A stretch of DNA of 64,000 bases from CAZBSE01 sp964494385 (GCA_964494385.1 CAZBSE010000005.1:1-64000), one strand, 5' to 3'; positions 44,529-53,863 are shown, counted from the first letter of the stretch. Notes: generated by a model from the sequence alone, not told the origin. Made by a program: numbers and translations.

Positions 44529-45422
44529 TTAATGCCTTTTTACCGCATGCCTGGGAGGTGCTCCCATATCCCAGAAATCCATAAATTTTCTGGGAAAGCT
44601 AAAAATCTCTTTTTCCTCAGCTTTACTTCCTGCTTCTATAATTTCTCTTGTTAAATTTCTATAAGCCTGCGCTCCCTTGCAAAACGGATCGTATGCCTTA
44701 ATCGGTTCGCCCATGCCGGGCGCTTCTATCAGCCTGACGTTTTTAGGAATAATGGTGCTGAACACTCTACCGGGCATATATTTTTTTACCTTCTTTATTA
44801 CCTGTCTGGATAATACTGTTCTCAGGTACATAGTAAATACTATACCCGTTATCTCCAGTGAATCATTCAGGCTGTATTTAATGTTGTTTATGGCTTCAAT
44901 TAATCTATGGATCCCTTCCATGGCATAGAACTCACACTGCATGGGAATTATTATTTCTCCGGCCGAAACAAGAGCATTGGTGGTAAGGGGTCCCAGCGAT
45001 GAAGAGCAATCTATGATAATAAAATCGAAATCATATTTAATTTTTTCCAGTGCGTTTTTGAGCCTGTGCTCTCTCCCATTTAAAACAGTAAGACCGATTT
45101 CCGCATCAAGTAAAGCTTTATTGGAAGGCAGGATCATTAAATTTTTATAAGATGTCTCCATAATCACATTATCCGGATCTTCGTTGTGGATCAGCACATT
45201 ATAAATAGAAGTATCCAGTTTTTTGTAGTCTATGCCTATCCCGCTGGTGGAATTACTCTGGGGATCCATATCCACAAGCATGGTCCTGTAACCATACTCT
45301 CCCAGATAAGCGGCTACATTTACAGCTGTCGTGCTTTTACCTACCCCGCCTTTCTGGCTGGACACGGCAATCACGCGGGGCGTACGGTTTTTATAAGTAC
45401 CTGAGCTGTTAGTTTTCATCAA
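44529..45422 (-). CDS. ParA/Soj-family ATPase
   Basis: A 297-residue ATPase of the Soj type: KGGVGKSTTAVNVAAYL near residue 24, A' motif VDMDPQSNSTSG near 48, B motif IIIDCSSSLGPL near 136. It is closer to chromosome ParA than the bactofilin-linked copy at 32429, but no parB follows, so its partner is elsewhere or it has another cargo. The extended C-terminus (about 30 residues) is unusual. No Shine-Dalgarno sequence is present, and a TATAAC box lies close to the ATG. Confidence 0.85.
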   Translation of the reverse strand: MMKTNSSGTYKNRTPRVIAVSSQKGGVGKSTTAVNVAAYLGEYGYRTMLVDMDPQSNSTSGIGIDYKKLDTSIYNVLIHNEDPDNVIMETSYKNLMILPSNKALLDAEIGLTVLNGREHRLKNALEKIKYDFDFIIIDCSSSLGPLTTNALVSAGEIIIPMQCEFYAMEGIHRLIEAINNIKYSLNDSLEITGIVFTMYLRTVLSRQVIKKVKKYMPGRVFSTIIPKNVRLIEAPGMGEPIKAYDPFCKGAQAYRNLTREIIEAGSKAEEKEIFSFPRKFMDFWDMGAPPRHAVKRH

Positions 45423-45528
45423 TAGTTATATCAAATAACTTATAAGTGTATAATGTAACTAAATAAAGCGCTTAATCTATATTGAAATTATTTATAATAA
45501 ATCTATCATACTTTTATTACAACTGCTA

Positions 45529-45534
45529 TATAAT
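45529..45534 (+). promoter_or_regulatory. -10 element of a likely leaderless transcript
   Basis: A consensus TATAAT lies ten bases before the msrB ATG at 45545, and no ribosome binding site is present. The mRNA would begin close to the start codon. Confidence 0.5.
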
Positions 45535-45544
45535 ATTTTGAATT

Positions 45545-45910
45545 ATGAAAAAAAGAAAGCTTAATTCTTTAGAAAAAAGAGTAATAATCGACAAGGAGAC
45601 AGAACCGCCGTTCAGCGGCAAGTATGAAGATTTCTTTAAGGAAGGTACTTACGTATGCCGCCAGTGCGGATCACCGCTCTACAGATCCGAAAGTAAATTT
45701 AAATCAGGCTGCGGCTGGCCCAGTTTTGATGATGAAGTTCCCGGAGCAGTAAAACGGATCCCCGACAATGACGGGATAAGAACGGAGATCATGTGCGCCA
45801 GATGCGGTGGACATCTGGGCCATGTATTCGAGGGTGAGAATTTTACCCCTAAAAACATAAGACACTGTGTCAACTCCATGTCTCTGGACTTTGTTACAAA
45901 GAAAAAATAA
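45545..45910 (+). CDS. msrB: Peptide-methionine (R)-S-oxide reductase
   Basis: A 121-residue MsrB. Structural zinc is held by YVCRQCGSPL and EIMCARCGGHLG. The catalytic Cys is in IRHCVNSMSLDF, and the substrate pocket SGCGWPSFDDEVPGAV is conserved. It repairs methionine-R-sulfoxide in proteins in the cytoplasm. Its presence shows some exposure to oxidants in what otherwise looks like an anaerobe. It converges with the HAD/uridine kinase fusion gene 11 bases away. Confidence 0.95.
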   Translation: MKKRKLNSLEKRVIIDKETEPPFSGKYEDFFKEGTYVCRQCGSPLYRSESKFKSGCGWPSFDDEVPGAVKRIPDNDGIRTEIMCARCGGHLGHVFEGENFTPKNIRHCVNSMSLDFVTKKK

Positions 45911-45921
45911 CTAAAAGCTAT

Positions 45922-47223
45922 CTATAACTTCCCGCACTTTTTAATTACCGGGAACTCCCAGTTCAGATTATCGATAACCATATCCGCTATCCTGCAGGGA
46001 GGATACAAACCAAGATATATTTTCTGTGCGGGTATATATTTGCTCCTGTATTTTTTTAAAATTTTGTTACCGAATATTTTATTGTCCCTGCTTTTTGCCC
46101 TGTTCATGCTTTCCCTAAAAGGTATCTCAAGAAACACTTTATAATTGATATAAGGTGAGAGCTCTTTTCTGAATAGGAAAACTCCTTCAAATATAACCAC
46201 TGTTTCCCTGCTAATGGAATACTTCCTCTCTGCCTCAATCCTATCCGTATATAGATTAAGCAGCTTCAATTTAATACTGAAATCTTTGCCCCTACTGATC
46301 GGACCAAGCAATCTATTTATAATAAGGGCAAGATTAAAACTCTTATTGTAGTAACTATCTATTTCGTCCCTACCCGAATACCTGATTTTTTTAGGATTAT
46401 GAAAATCATCCAGCAGAATCATCTGCACCCTGTAATTTTTTGAGGTTAAAAAACGCTTAAAAGATTTTGCAAAATCAGTTTTACCCGAAGTATCAATACC
46501 GCTTATTCCAACCACAAACGGCCTGCCCTCATTCTTCCTTCCGGAAATTTCCTCCAGTATTTTTTCAAATACGGGAATTTTTCTATCAAAGATTCTGGCA
46601 AGGTCGGAAAACCTGTCAATGGTAATATCAGCACTCGCGGCCTCACCGAAGCCGTATCCGTATAAGGCCCCTACGGAGAGAATCCCATTTCCCCCGGCTG
46701 CAGTAATATCTACCGACCTGTCCCCAATAAATGCTGCTTTAGGGGATCCCAGGGATTTTATTATTCTTTTTACAAGCTCTGTCTTGGCTAACTGATGCTT
46801 CTGGGTGCACTCTATACGGCTAAAAAACTTTTTAATCTTAAACACGGAGAGTACAGCCTTAAGATATTTAACCGAACAATTACTGCATATGGCCATTTTA
46901 TATTTCCTCTTTTTTAAAATATCCAGAGTTTCAAGGACACCGGGATAGAGCTTTCCGAATTTTAAAAAGGAAGTGTAGTATTCATCCCTTACTTTATCTT
47001 TTATTTTATTCAGATACGGGATCTTTTCCGGCGGTAAAATCTTTTTATAAAAATCATTGGATGCTCTTCCCAGATAAATATTAATGTCATCAATGTCTAT
47101 CGGTATATCTAAATCCATTCCGGAAAAGGCCCTTTTCATAGCATCAAGATTTGCATCCCCGGATTGAAGCATGGTGCCGTCCAGGTCAAAGATTAATAAA
47201 TTTATATCATTTAAGTTTTTCAT
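45922..47223 (-). CDS. HAD hydrolase-uridine kinase fusion protein
   Basis: A 433-residue two-domain protein. Residues 1-215 are a HAD phosphatase (motif I LIFDLDGTML, motif II ICSNCS, Lys and motif III AFIGDRSVDITAA). Residues about 225-433 form a P-loop kinase with Walker A GISGIDTSGKT, MILLDDFHNPK, and VVIFEGVFLFRKE as in uridine kinase/phosphoribulokinase-like enzymes. The HAD part could dephosphorylate a sugar or nucleotide whose base-linked form the kinase phosphorylates. Substrates of both halves are unknown. Fusions of this type are uncommon. Confidence 0.85.
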   Translation of the reverse strand: MKNLNDINLLIFDLDGTMLQSGDANLDAMKRAFSGMDLDIPIDIDDINIYLGRASNDFYKKILPPEKIPYLNKIKDKVRDEYYTSFLKFGKLYPGVLETLDILKKRKYKMAICSNCSVKYLKAVLSVFKIKKFFSRIECTQKHQLAKTELVKRIIKSLGSPKAAFIGDRSVDITAAGGNGILSVGALYGYGFGEAASADITIDRFSDLARIFDRKIPVFEKILEEISGRKNEGRPFVVGISGIDTSGKTDFAKSFKRFLTSKNYRVQMILLDDFHNPKKIRYSGRDEIDSYYNKSFNLALIINRLLGPISRGKDFSIKLKLLNLYTDRIEAERKYSISRETVVIFEGVFLFRKELSPYINYKVFLEIPFRESMNRAKSRDNKIFGNKILKKYRSKYIPAQKIYLGLYPPCRIADMVIDNLNWEFPVIKKCGKL

Positions 47224-47318
47224 TATAAAAGAATCAGTTTTTTTATTAGCTATGATAACAGATTTTTAACTTATGACCTATCAAAATAGGCTGATTATTC
47301 AAAGGTTCGTTTAAATGC

Positions 47319-47324
47319 TAATAT
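47319..47324 (+). promoter_or_regulatory. -10 element of a likely leaderless transcript
   Basis: TAATAT within an alternating TA tract lies six bases before the ATG at 47331; no ribosome binding site. The exact hexamer is uncertain because the tract is repetitive. Confidence 0.35.
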
Positions 47325-47330
47325 ATATAT

Positions 47331-47744
47331 ATGAAATATCTTTTCTTATTCTTTATTTTTAGTTTTTTTGGAATAGGCATTGAAGTATTTTTTACTTCTA
47401 TTCATGACTACATCAGATACAGGGATATCGCTTTTAAAGGCAGGTCTTATCTCTGGATGTTTCCTCTTTACGGGATCTGGGGAATAATAATCGGACCGCT
47501 GTATAGTTTAATTAAATTTGTCCCTTTTATAGGAAGAGGGTTTATATATCTGGCAGTGATATTTATTGGTGAATTTGCTTACGGTTATCTACTGAAACTT
47601 GCCATTAAAAAATGCCCCTGGGAATATAAGACCAGGTGGACCGTATTGGGCATAGTCAATCTTCTTTATCTACCCTTCTGGTTTGCATTCGGCTATCTCT
47701 CGGAACTTTTATACAAAGGATTTATATCCATGACAGTCTATTAG
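47331..47744 (+). CDS. Membrane protein of the putative ABC-transporter type IV family (PF06541-like)
   Basis: A 137-residue membrane protein with four hydrophobic helices. SFFGIGIEVFFTSI near residue 12, RSYLWMFPLYGIWGI near 43 and a C-terminal CPWEYKTRW loop recall the family named putative ABC-transporter type IV. The exact function is unknown. It is alone, flanked by the HAD fusion (divergent) and asnB (convergent). Confidence 0.72.
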   Translation: MKYLFLFFIFSFFGIGIEVFFTSIHDYIRYRDIAFKGRSYLWMFPLYGIWGIIIGPLYSLIKFVPFIGRGFIYLAVIFIGEFAYGYLLKLAIKKCPWEYKTRWTVLGIVNLLYLPFWFAFGYLSELLYKGFISMTVY

Positions 47745-47785
47745 CTGCAGGCAGCAAAATATACCAAATCGGCACCCGGATAAGA

Positions 47786-49309
47786 TCAATTATAAACAAA
47801 ACCCGGATTTAGGCTCCTGCTTTTTCCAACTGTTTTTAAAATATTTGATGATCTGTAATACTCTTTAAATATCTTATAATAAAGCAGTTCTTCTTTTGAT
47901 TTTATATCTATACTGTAAATCTGATGCCTTCTTCCAAATTCTCTATCTGAGATCATCTCATCGGCATAACTTTCCAGTATCTGCGCTGTTCCGCTGCCGA
48001 CAGAAAACTTTTCTTTTTTTCTCCAGACAAAATCAGCAGGAAGGTAAGCTTCTGATACTTTTCTTAAGATCCATTTTTCTATGGGCTCCCCTCCTTTGAA
48101 TTCCTGGGAATACAATTTAAGTTCCGGTGAAATATTTAAGGCCTCGTCCACTAATTTAATATCAAGGAAAGGAACCCTGCCCTCGATAGAATTTGCCATC
48201 GTTATCCTATCTGCTCGCTGCAGATTGGTATTATGCAGACTGGCTGTAATATTTTTAAGCTCCTTAAATATTTGTTCATTTGTATTGCTGATTTTTTTAA
48301 GATAATGGTAACCACCGAATAACTCATCTGCTCCTTCTCCGGATAAAACAACTTTTACATAATTCTGGGCGAGCCTTGAGACAAAATAAGTCGGTATGGC
48401 GCTTCTTATCAATGCAGGGTCGAATGATTCCAGGTAGTATATGACTTCCGGAAGAGCTTCCACGATCTCTTCTTTGCTGTATTTAAAAGTATGATGTTTG
48501 GTGCCTATAATTTTTGATATCTCCTCTGAATACATTATATCTGCACTCTGGGGAGTACCCACTGCAAAAGAATGAAGGATCCCGTGCTTATATTTTCTGG
48601 CTATTGCGGCAATAATGCTGCTGTCCAGGCCCCCGCTTAGAAAAACGCCCAGAGGCACGTCAGACATCAATCTTTTTACAACAGCTTCTTCCAGTTTTTT
48701 CCTTATGCTCAGTATTATTTCATTTATATCCTTGGAAAAATTATCAGGTATCTCGGGCAGGCTGTAATACTTTTTAAAGCCCTGGTCACTGCAGTAATAA
48801 TATCCTGCAGGAAATTCGTTTATATCTCCGGTTGCTTTCAGAAGTGATTTGATTTCAGAAGAAAAGTACATATTATCACCATTGTAACCGTAATAAAGGG
48901 GTTTTATCCCCAATGGGTCCCTGGCAATAAAAATATCCTCATCGCTGCATATGGCAAAGGCAAACATGCCGTCAAGCTTTTTGACTACATCCTTCCCCTT
49001 GTCTTCAAACAAATGAAGTATGACCTCCGAATCAGAATCAGTCTTAAAATCGTGATCCGAAAGACCTTTTTTTATTTCCTTATAATTATAGATCTCTCCA
49101 TTAAAGATCAGCCTTAATTTGCTGTCTTCATTTGATATTGGCTGGTCTCCGCCTTCTACGTCTATAATAGACAGCCGGTTATGTCCAAGGGAAAAGTCAT
49201 CCCTTACGACCCTTCCCTGTCCATCCGGTCCCCTATGTGATATTTCCTCCAGCATGGACCCAAGCATTACATTATCGGATTCTCCCCAGATTCCGGCAAT
49301 TCCGCACAA
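47786..49309 (-). CDS. asnB: Asparagine synthase (glutamine-hydrolysing)
   Basis: A 507-residue AsnB when started at the TTG at 49309, which gives M-C-G-I-A-G with the catalytic Cys at position 2. An ATG five codons... a few codons upstream would bury the Cys and abolish the N-terminal nucleophile. The glutaminase domain (1-200; SHRGPDGQG, FNGEIYNY) is followed by the synthetase domain with LSGGLDSSI near 235 and SGEGADELFGGY. It makes asparagine from aspartate, glutamine and ATP. The gene is alone, with its start facing the gene-fragment region. Confidence 0.92.
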   Translation of the reverse strand: MCGIAGIWGESDNVMLGSMLEEISHRGPDGQGRVVRDDFSLGHNRLSIIDVEGGDQPISNEDSKLRLIFNGEIYNYKEIKKGLSDHDFKTDSDSEVILHLFEDKGKDVVKKLDGMFAFAICSDEDIFIARDPLGIKPLYYGYNGDNMYFSSEIKSLLKATGDINEFPAGYYYCSDQGFKKYYSLPEIPDNFSKDINEIILSIRKKLEEAVVKRLMSDVPLGVFLSGGLDSSIIAAIARKYKHGILHSFAVGTPQSADIMYSEEISKIIGTKHHTFKYSKEEIVEALPEVIYYLESFDPALIRSAIPTYFVSRLAQNYVKVVLSGEGADELFGGYHYLKKISNTNEQIFKELKNITASLHNTNLQRADRITMANSIEGRVPFLDIKLVDEALNISPELKLYSQEFKGGEPIEKWILRKVSEAYLPADFVWRKKEKFSVGSGTAQILESYADEMISDREFGRRHQIYSIDIKSKEELLYYKIFKEYYRSSNILKTVGKSRSLNPGFVYN

Positions 49310-49461
49310 AACAATACACATCCTTTGCAAATAAATTATTATTTTTAAGTCACAGTAGATTATTTAAATGATACTGCAAATATAAGGGCAACGGTTCATT
49401 ATTATATAACATGAGAATATTTTGTCAAAGCAGCCGGGAATAGAGACGTTTTTAAGTTTGA

Positions 49462-49743
49462 TATGCCGCAATTGATAAAGGAGCCGCTCTCGGGCCGTTT
49501 CCATCACCTGAGACGGCCCATGAAGCAGGGACAGTTACATTAAATTATGGGATATTCGTAAATACGATTATAGGCTTTCTAATAATAGCTCTTGCACCTT
49601 TCTTTATCATAAAGGCTGTTAATAGGTTAAAAAAGAAAGAGGGAGTTAAGCCTTTTATAAAGGAGTGCACTTTCTGTTTTATGTCAGTTAATATCAAGGC
49701 TACCCACTGTCCTAATTGTACATCTGAATTAAGAGATCAATAG
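49462..49743 (+). pseudogene. mscL remnant lacking its N-terminus
   Basis: In frame from 49462 the translation runs YAAIDKG, then HEAGTVTLNYGIFVNT, a hydrophobic TM2 and NRLKKKEG, ending with a CTFCFMSVNIKATHCPNCTSE-like zinc-ribbon tail. This is the C-terminal two thirds of a large-conductance mechanosensitive channel. A TGA lies directly upstream and the first membrane helix is absent. It is a decayed gene next to asnB. Confidence 0.8.
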
Positions 49744-49863
49744 AGTTAAGGTATAAATTATTGAATATTATAAATAATATTTATTATTGATATTATGGTC
49801 CTTGATATGGTCCTTGACGGCTGGGCACAGTAGACAAAGTTAGAAATAAATTATTAAAATTAT

Positions 49864-50181
49864 TCAGAGCTTAACAGCCTGAGTTATCTTCTGTCTAACA
49901 ATTTTCTTAATTAAAAGAAATAAAAGAGCATACAAGACAGCCTGGACAACAACCATTATAAGGAATAAAATCAATTGTGCTATTTCATCATTTATTGCCT
50001 GCGTTCCCAAAATGTTAAACCACCATATACTTGGTTTTGATTCCAACCATATAAATAAAATGCTGAAAGGAAAGTTAATTACTAAAAATAATGTTTTTAA
50101 AAATGGAAAATAAAAACGCCCAACATCTATACCCCAATCAAGCGCAAGAAGTGAAGCCGTTGCAATAATATCTTCCAGAAT
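49864..50181 (-). pseudogene. Small membrane protein ORF, start lost or non-canonical
   Basis: The frame is open for 106 codons from a stop at 50184 to the stop at 49864, encoding three hydrophobic segments (around FLKTLFLVINFPFSILFIW, and two near the C-terminus ending RQKITQAVKL). No ATG or GTG lies near its beginning; a TTG at 50046 would lose half of it. An ATG at 50189 is out of frame by one base, so a single-base deletion could have broken the gene. An ATT at 50181 is a second option. No family recognised. Confidence 0.45.
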
Positions 50182-50647
50182 TTAGTCATAACTTATCTCA
50201 TCTGATTGTTTATGAATTCTTATTGTAATACTTAAAAGCAATTCTTTAAAGTATCAGAATGGCTGAGCATTGCGGTCAAGATTTAAAATAAGACAAACGG
50301 GACACTGTAAAAAAGAGTATTTATTATTAGAACTATTTTAAAAATTGTCATGATTGTGCAACAATATTATAAGTTATATAATTTTTATTTTAAATAGTAT
50401 AATCATGGAGTTGGTTAATCTTATATTTTTAAGTATAATGATTAAGTACTTAAAAAAAAGAAATGTTATTTTACTAAAAGAAATTACTTGAAACTTCTGA
50501 TCTTGATTTCTCTAGTCACGCTTTTTGTCTTATGAGAATTGTAATACCAAATAAATTTATTAATATAATTATAAAAGACTAAATATCTTGTATGTTTTTT
50601 CTTTTTTATAACATTGCCTCGACCAAGGAGGTAGAATAATAAAAGTG

Positions 50648-50749
50648 ATGAAGTTATTTCTGTGTTATAACTTTGATGATGTTTCCTTTGTAAAGCGTAT
50701 TTGCTATTATTACCTTGATAAACAAGAAGCGCTTAAGGAGACGGTATAA
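50648..50749 (+). pseudogene. Possible TIR-domain N-terminal fragment
   Basis: A 33-codon ORF, with AAGGAGGT 15 bases upstream, reads MKLFLCYNFDDVSFVKRI. This resembles the first strand and helix of bacterial TIR domains (xxFLCYNxxDxxFV). It stops at TAA soon after. If correct, it is the remnant of an NAD-cleaving defence or signalling protein, but 33 residues are too few to be sure. Confidence 0.3.
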
Positions 50750-50906
50750 TATTTTTGGTTGGTGTAAAAAAAGGCAGCTAAGATATGAATCTAAGCAAGA
50801 AAGCAAAAATAACCAGCTTAGTAATATTTTTCAAAAAATTTAACCCAAGTGTTTTGTAGCGAATGCTACAGACCTTGTGTTTTTATTTTTAAGGAGGGCT
50901 TAAAAG

Positions 50907-52214
50907 ATGAAAGATAAAAAGCATGGAGATGAGCTAAAAATTGAAACACTCTTAGAGTATGCCAATAATATCATTGCTACGCTAAGGGAGCCATTTCTGG
51001 TTTTGGATAAAAACTTACGAATAATTACTGCCAACCAGGCTTTCTATACCACCTTTGAGGTTACTGAAAAAAACACAATAAGCTGGCCACTTCCTGATTT
51101 AGGTAATAAGCAATGGAATATTCCAAAACTGCTTGCTCTCTTAAAGGAAATTCTGCCAGAAAAGAGGGTTGTAGAAGATTATGAAGTTGAGCTCAAATTC
51201 GAGAAAATTGGACAGCGGGTCATGAACCTGAATGCCTGTCAGTTACATGTCCATAAGAAAATAGCAGCAATAATAACGGCAAAAGAAGAAGAAGAAGAAG
51301 AACTAATCCTACTGGCTATTGAAGACATCACCGAGCGCAAGCACCTACTAGAAAAATTAAAAAATTCCGAGGAGCGTTTTCACAAAGCCTTTTTAACATC
51401 ACGGGATACATTATTTCTTGTTCATAAAACTAAAGGCGACATTCTTGATTCTAATACAGCTGCCACGGAATTATTAAGTTATTCCCATGAGGAGTTTCTG
51501 AAAAAGAAACTCTGGGAAATAGGTCTGATGAAAGATAAAGAGGAATTTCAAGAGGTGTTATCAAAATTGGAAAAAGAGGGTTTAATCCATTATGAAGACA
51601 CGTCAGTAAAAACCAGAGAAGGTTTGAGCATAGATACTGAGGCCTATTTAGTTGACAAGGCAGACGTAATGCAATGCAACATCCGTGACATCACCGAGCG
51701 TAAGGCAGAGGAGGAAGAATTAAAGAAATCCCAGGCAAGATTCAAAGCCATATTCGAGGCTACCATGGATGGAATGCTTTTAGCAGATATAGAGACCAAG
51801 CAATTCTTCATGTTTAATAAAGCAATTTGTCAGATGCTGGGATATACCGAAGAAGAAATTATGCGCCTTAACATTAAGGATATCCATCCTGAGGTAGATC
51901 TGCCATATGTTATAGAGCATTTTGAGAAGCAAGCACGGGGAGAAATTAAACTTGCTACTGGTATTCCTGTAAAGAGGAAGGACGGCAGTGTTTTTTATGC
52001 TGATATTAATACGTCGCAAATCATCTTATCTAAGAAAAAATATCTTATTGAAAGCTTCAGAGATATTACCGAGCGCAAAATAATGCAAGATGACCTAAAA
52101 GAGAAGATGCAGGACTTAGAGCGGTTTAGTAAATTTGCCGTAGATAGAGAGCTGAAGATGGAAGAGTTGGAGAAGAAGATAAAGGAACTGGAGGAAAGGG
52201 TAAAAGGAAAATGA
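50907..52214 (+). CDS. Multi-PAS sensor protein without kinase domain
   Basis: A 435-residue cytosolic protein with three PAS domains (about 15-145, 150-268, 275-395), each ending in the typical DITERK motif, and a C-terminal Lys/Glu coiled coil (398-435). It has no histidine kinase or output domain. Its stop overlaps the start of the histidine kinase gene by four bases, and the coil could pair with the kinase. AAGGAGG lies nine bases upstream. It may be the input module of the kinase, divided from it by a frame break. Confidence 0.85.
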   Translation: MKDKKHGDELKIETLLEYANNIIATLREPFLVLDKNLRIITANQAFYTTFEVTEKNTISWPLPDLGNKQWNIPKLLALLKEILPEKRVVEDYEVELKFEKIGQRVMNLNACQLHVHKKIAAIITAKEEEEEELILLAIEDITERKHLLEKLKNSEERFHKAFLTSRDTLFLVHKTKGDILDSNTAATELLSYSHEEFLKKKLWEIGLMKDKEEFQEVLSKLEKEGLIHYEDTSVKTREGLSIDTEAYLVDKADVMQCNIRDITERKAEEEELKKSQARFKAIFEATMDGMLLADIETKQFFMFNKAICQMLGYTEEEIMRLNIKDIHPEVDLPYVIEHFEKQARGEIKLATGIPVKRKDGSVFYADINTSQIILSKKKYLIESFRDITERKIMQDDLKEKMQDLERFSKFAVDRELKMEELEKKIKELEERVKGK

Positions 52215-53863
52215 GATCTAAGAGTGATGACTTGAGTATGAAAAAAAAACAAGAAGAACTCTTAAGCCAAAAAAGCTATATAGAAAGCATTATCTCATCG
52301 ATGCCAGATGCTCTGATTGTTGTCAATCCTGATTTCACGGTTAGGTCAGTAAATAAAGCTACTTTAAATTTATTGGACTATAAAGAGCATGAGCTTATAA
52401 GTCAGCCAGTGAAAAAGATTTTTATGAAAGAAGAAGAAAGAATACTACACAAATGCTTCCAAAAAATAATGAAACAGGACGCGGCGTATAATATTAACTT
52501 AACTTTTCTTACCAAAGAGGGTAAGAAAATTCCGGTAAATTTTAGCGGTACGGCAATGCGGGAGGGTGAAAAGATAATAAGTATCATGGGAGTAGCCAGG
52601 GATATGCGCCAGGTTATGACAGATATCAGCGATTTGGAGAAGAAAGATAGAGACCTTGAAGAACGAAGCAAAGATCTAACCCGGATGCAGAGGGCAATGC
52701 TGCACATAATGAGTGATTTGAAAGGCGCAAATGATGAACTGGAGAGGGCAAATAAAGAATTACAGAAATTCGATCAATTAAAATCTGATTTTGTCTCTAC
52801 GGTTTCACACGAGCTGCGTACACCTTTAACTGTGACCAGAGAGGCAATTTCGCAGGTATTAGACGGCATATGCGGTGAAACCAATAAAAAACAAAAACAA
52901 TTCTTGTCCATGTCTATCGAGGAGATCGACAGACTGGCGCGCCTTATCAAGAATCTTCTAGATATTTCTAAAATTGAAGCACATAAAACTGAACTCAAAA
53001 GAGAATTGATAGACATTATCTCTTTAGCTAAAGAAGTTAATTCAAACTTCGCCCTTGCTTTCCAAAACAAAGGGTTAGAATTAAAATACAATTTCACCAA
53101 GGATAATATAGAGCTTTACATGGATAAGGACAGGATTGCCCAGGTATTCGTGAATTTAATAAGTAATGCCCTTAAATTCACTCCGGCTGGCTATATAGAA
53201 ATCTCCATAATTGATAAAGAAAATATAGTAGAGTGCGCAATTTCCGATACCGGCATAGGTATTTCAGAAAAGGAGCTACCCAAAGTATTTAGCAAATTTA
53301 CACAATTTGGCCAGGAATTTGAGTCCACAAAAAAAGGCACTGGTCTTGGTCTGGCTATCTCTAAAGGTATTATTGAATTACATCGGGGGAAAATCTGGGT
53401 AGAAAGTAAGTTAGGGCAGGGAACTAAAATCAGTTTTACCCTACCCAAGTACAGTCCAAGGAAGCTATTTAAGGAATATGTCACCAATGGCTTGGTAGAG
53501 GCGATTAAAGAGGGTTTATCTTTATCCATTATCATTTTCGAAGTCAAGAATTATGATGCTTTACAGGAAAAGTTAGGCCAGGATAAGATCGCATCTATTG
53601 TGCACAGTTTAGAACAACTAGTCAAAACTAACCTCAGGTGCGAGTCAGATATTAGTATTGAAGATACCCGATCAATTTTGGTGGTGCTGCCAGAGATCGA
53701 TAAAAAAGGTTCAGAGTTAGCAGTCGAAAGATTTAAATCAAATCTTAACGATTACTTATCGAGGGAAGGATTAGCTAAAGAAATAGAGGTTGACCTAAGA
53801 GCCGCCAGTTTTCCCGAAGATGCTAAGACAAAAGAAGAGTTGTTAAATATGGTACAATTATAA
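52211..53863 (+). CDS. PAS histidine kinase with degenerate GGDEF-like C-terminal domain
   Basis: A 550-residue soluble kinase: PAS (about 20-135), coiled coil (136-195), HisKA with FVSTVSHELRTPLTV (phospho-His near 199), HATPase with VNLISNALKF, SDTGIGIS and GTGLGLAISKG (305-415), and a C-terminal domain (440-550) that resembles a GGDEF fold but lacks the GGDEF sequence (RSILVVLPE at that place). It overlaps the multi-PAS gene by four bases and precedes a receiver protein. Predicted role: sensing an internal signal and phosphorylating the next gene product. Confidence 0.9.
   Translation: MRSKSDDLSMKKKQEELLSQKSYIESIISSMPDALIVVNPDFTVRSVNKATLNLLDYKEHELISQPVKKIFMKEEERILHKCFQKIMKQDAAYNINLTFLTKEGKKIPVNFSGTAMREGEKIISIMGVARDMRQVMTDISDLEKKDRDLEERSKDLTRMQRAMLHIMSDLKGANDELERANKELQKFDQLKSDFVSTVSHELRTPLTVTREAISQVLDGICGETNKKQKQFLSMSIEEIDRLARLIKNLLDISKIEAHKTELKRELIDIISLAKEVNSNFALAFQNKGLELKYNFTKDNIELYMDKDRIAQVFVNLISNALKFTPAGYIEISIIDKENIVECAISDTGIGISEKELPKVFSKFTQFGQEFESTKKGTGLGLAISKGIIELHRGKIWVESKLGQGTKISFTLPKYSPRKLFKEYVTNGLVEAIKEGLSLSIIIFEVKNYDALQEKLGQDKIASIVHSLEQLVKTNLRCESDISIEDTRSILVVLPEIDKKGSELAVERFKSNLNDYLSREGLAKEIEVDLRAASFPEDAKTKEELLNMVQL

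Noticed and set aside
50855..50870. Stem-loop TGTAGC-GAAT-GCTACA upstream of the multi-PAS gene as a riboswitch
   Set aside because: It is only a six-bp hairpin and lacks the conserved elements of c-di-GMP or other known riboswitches.
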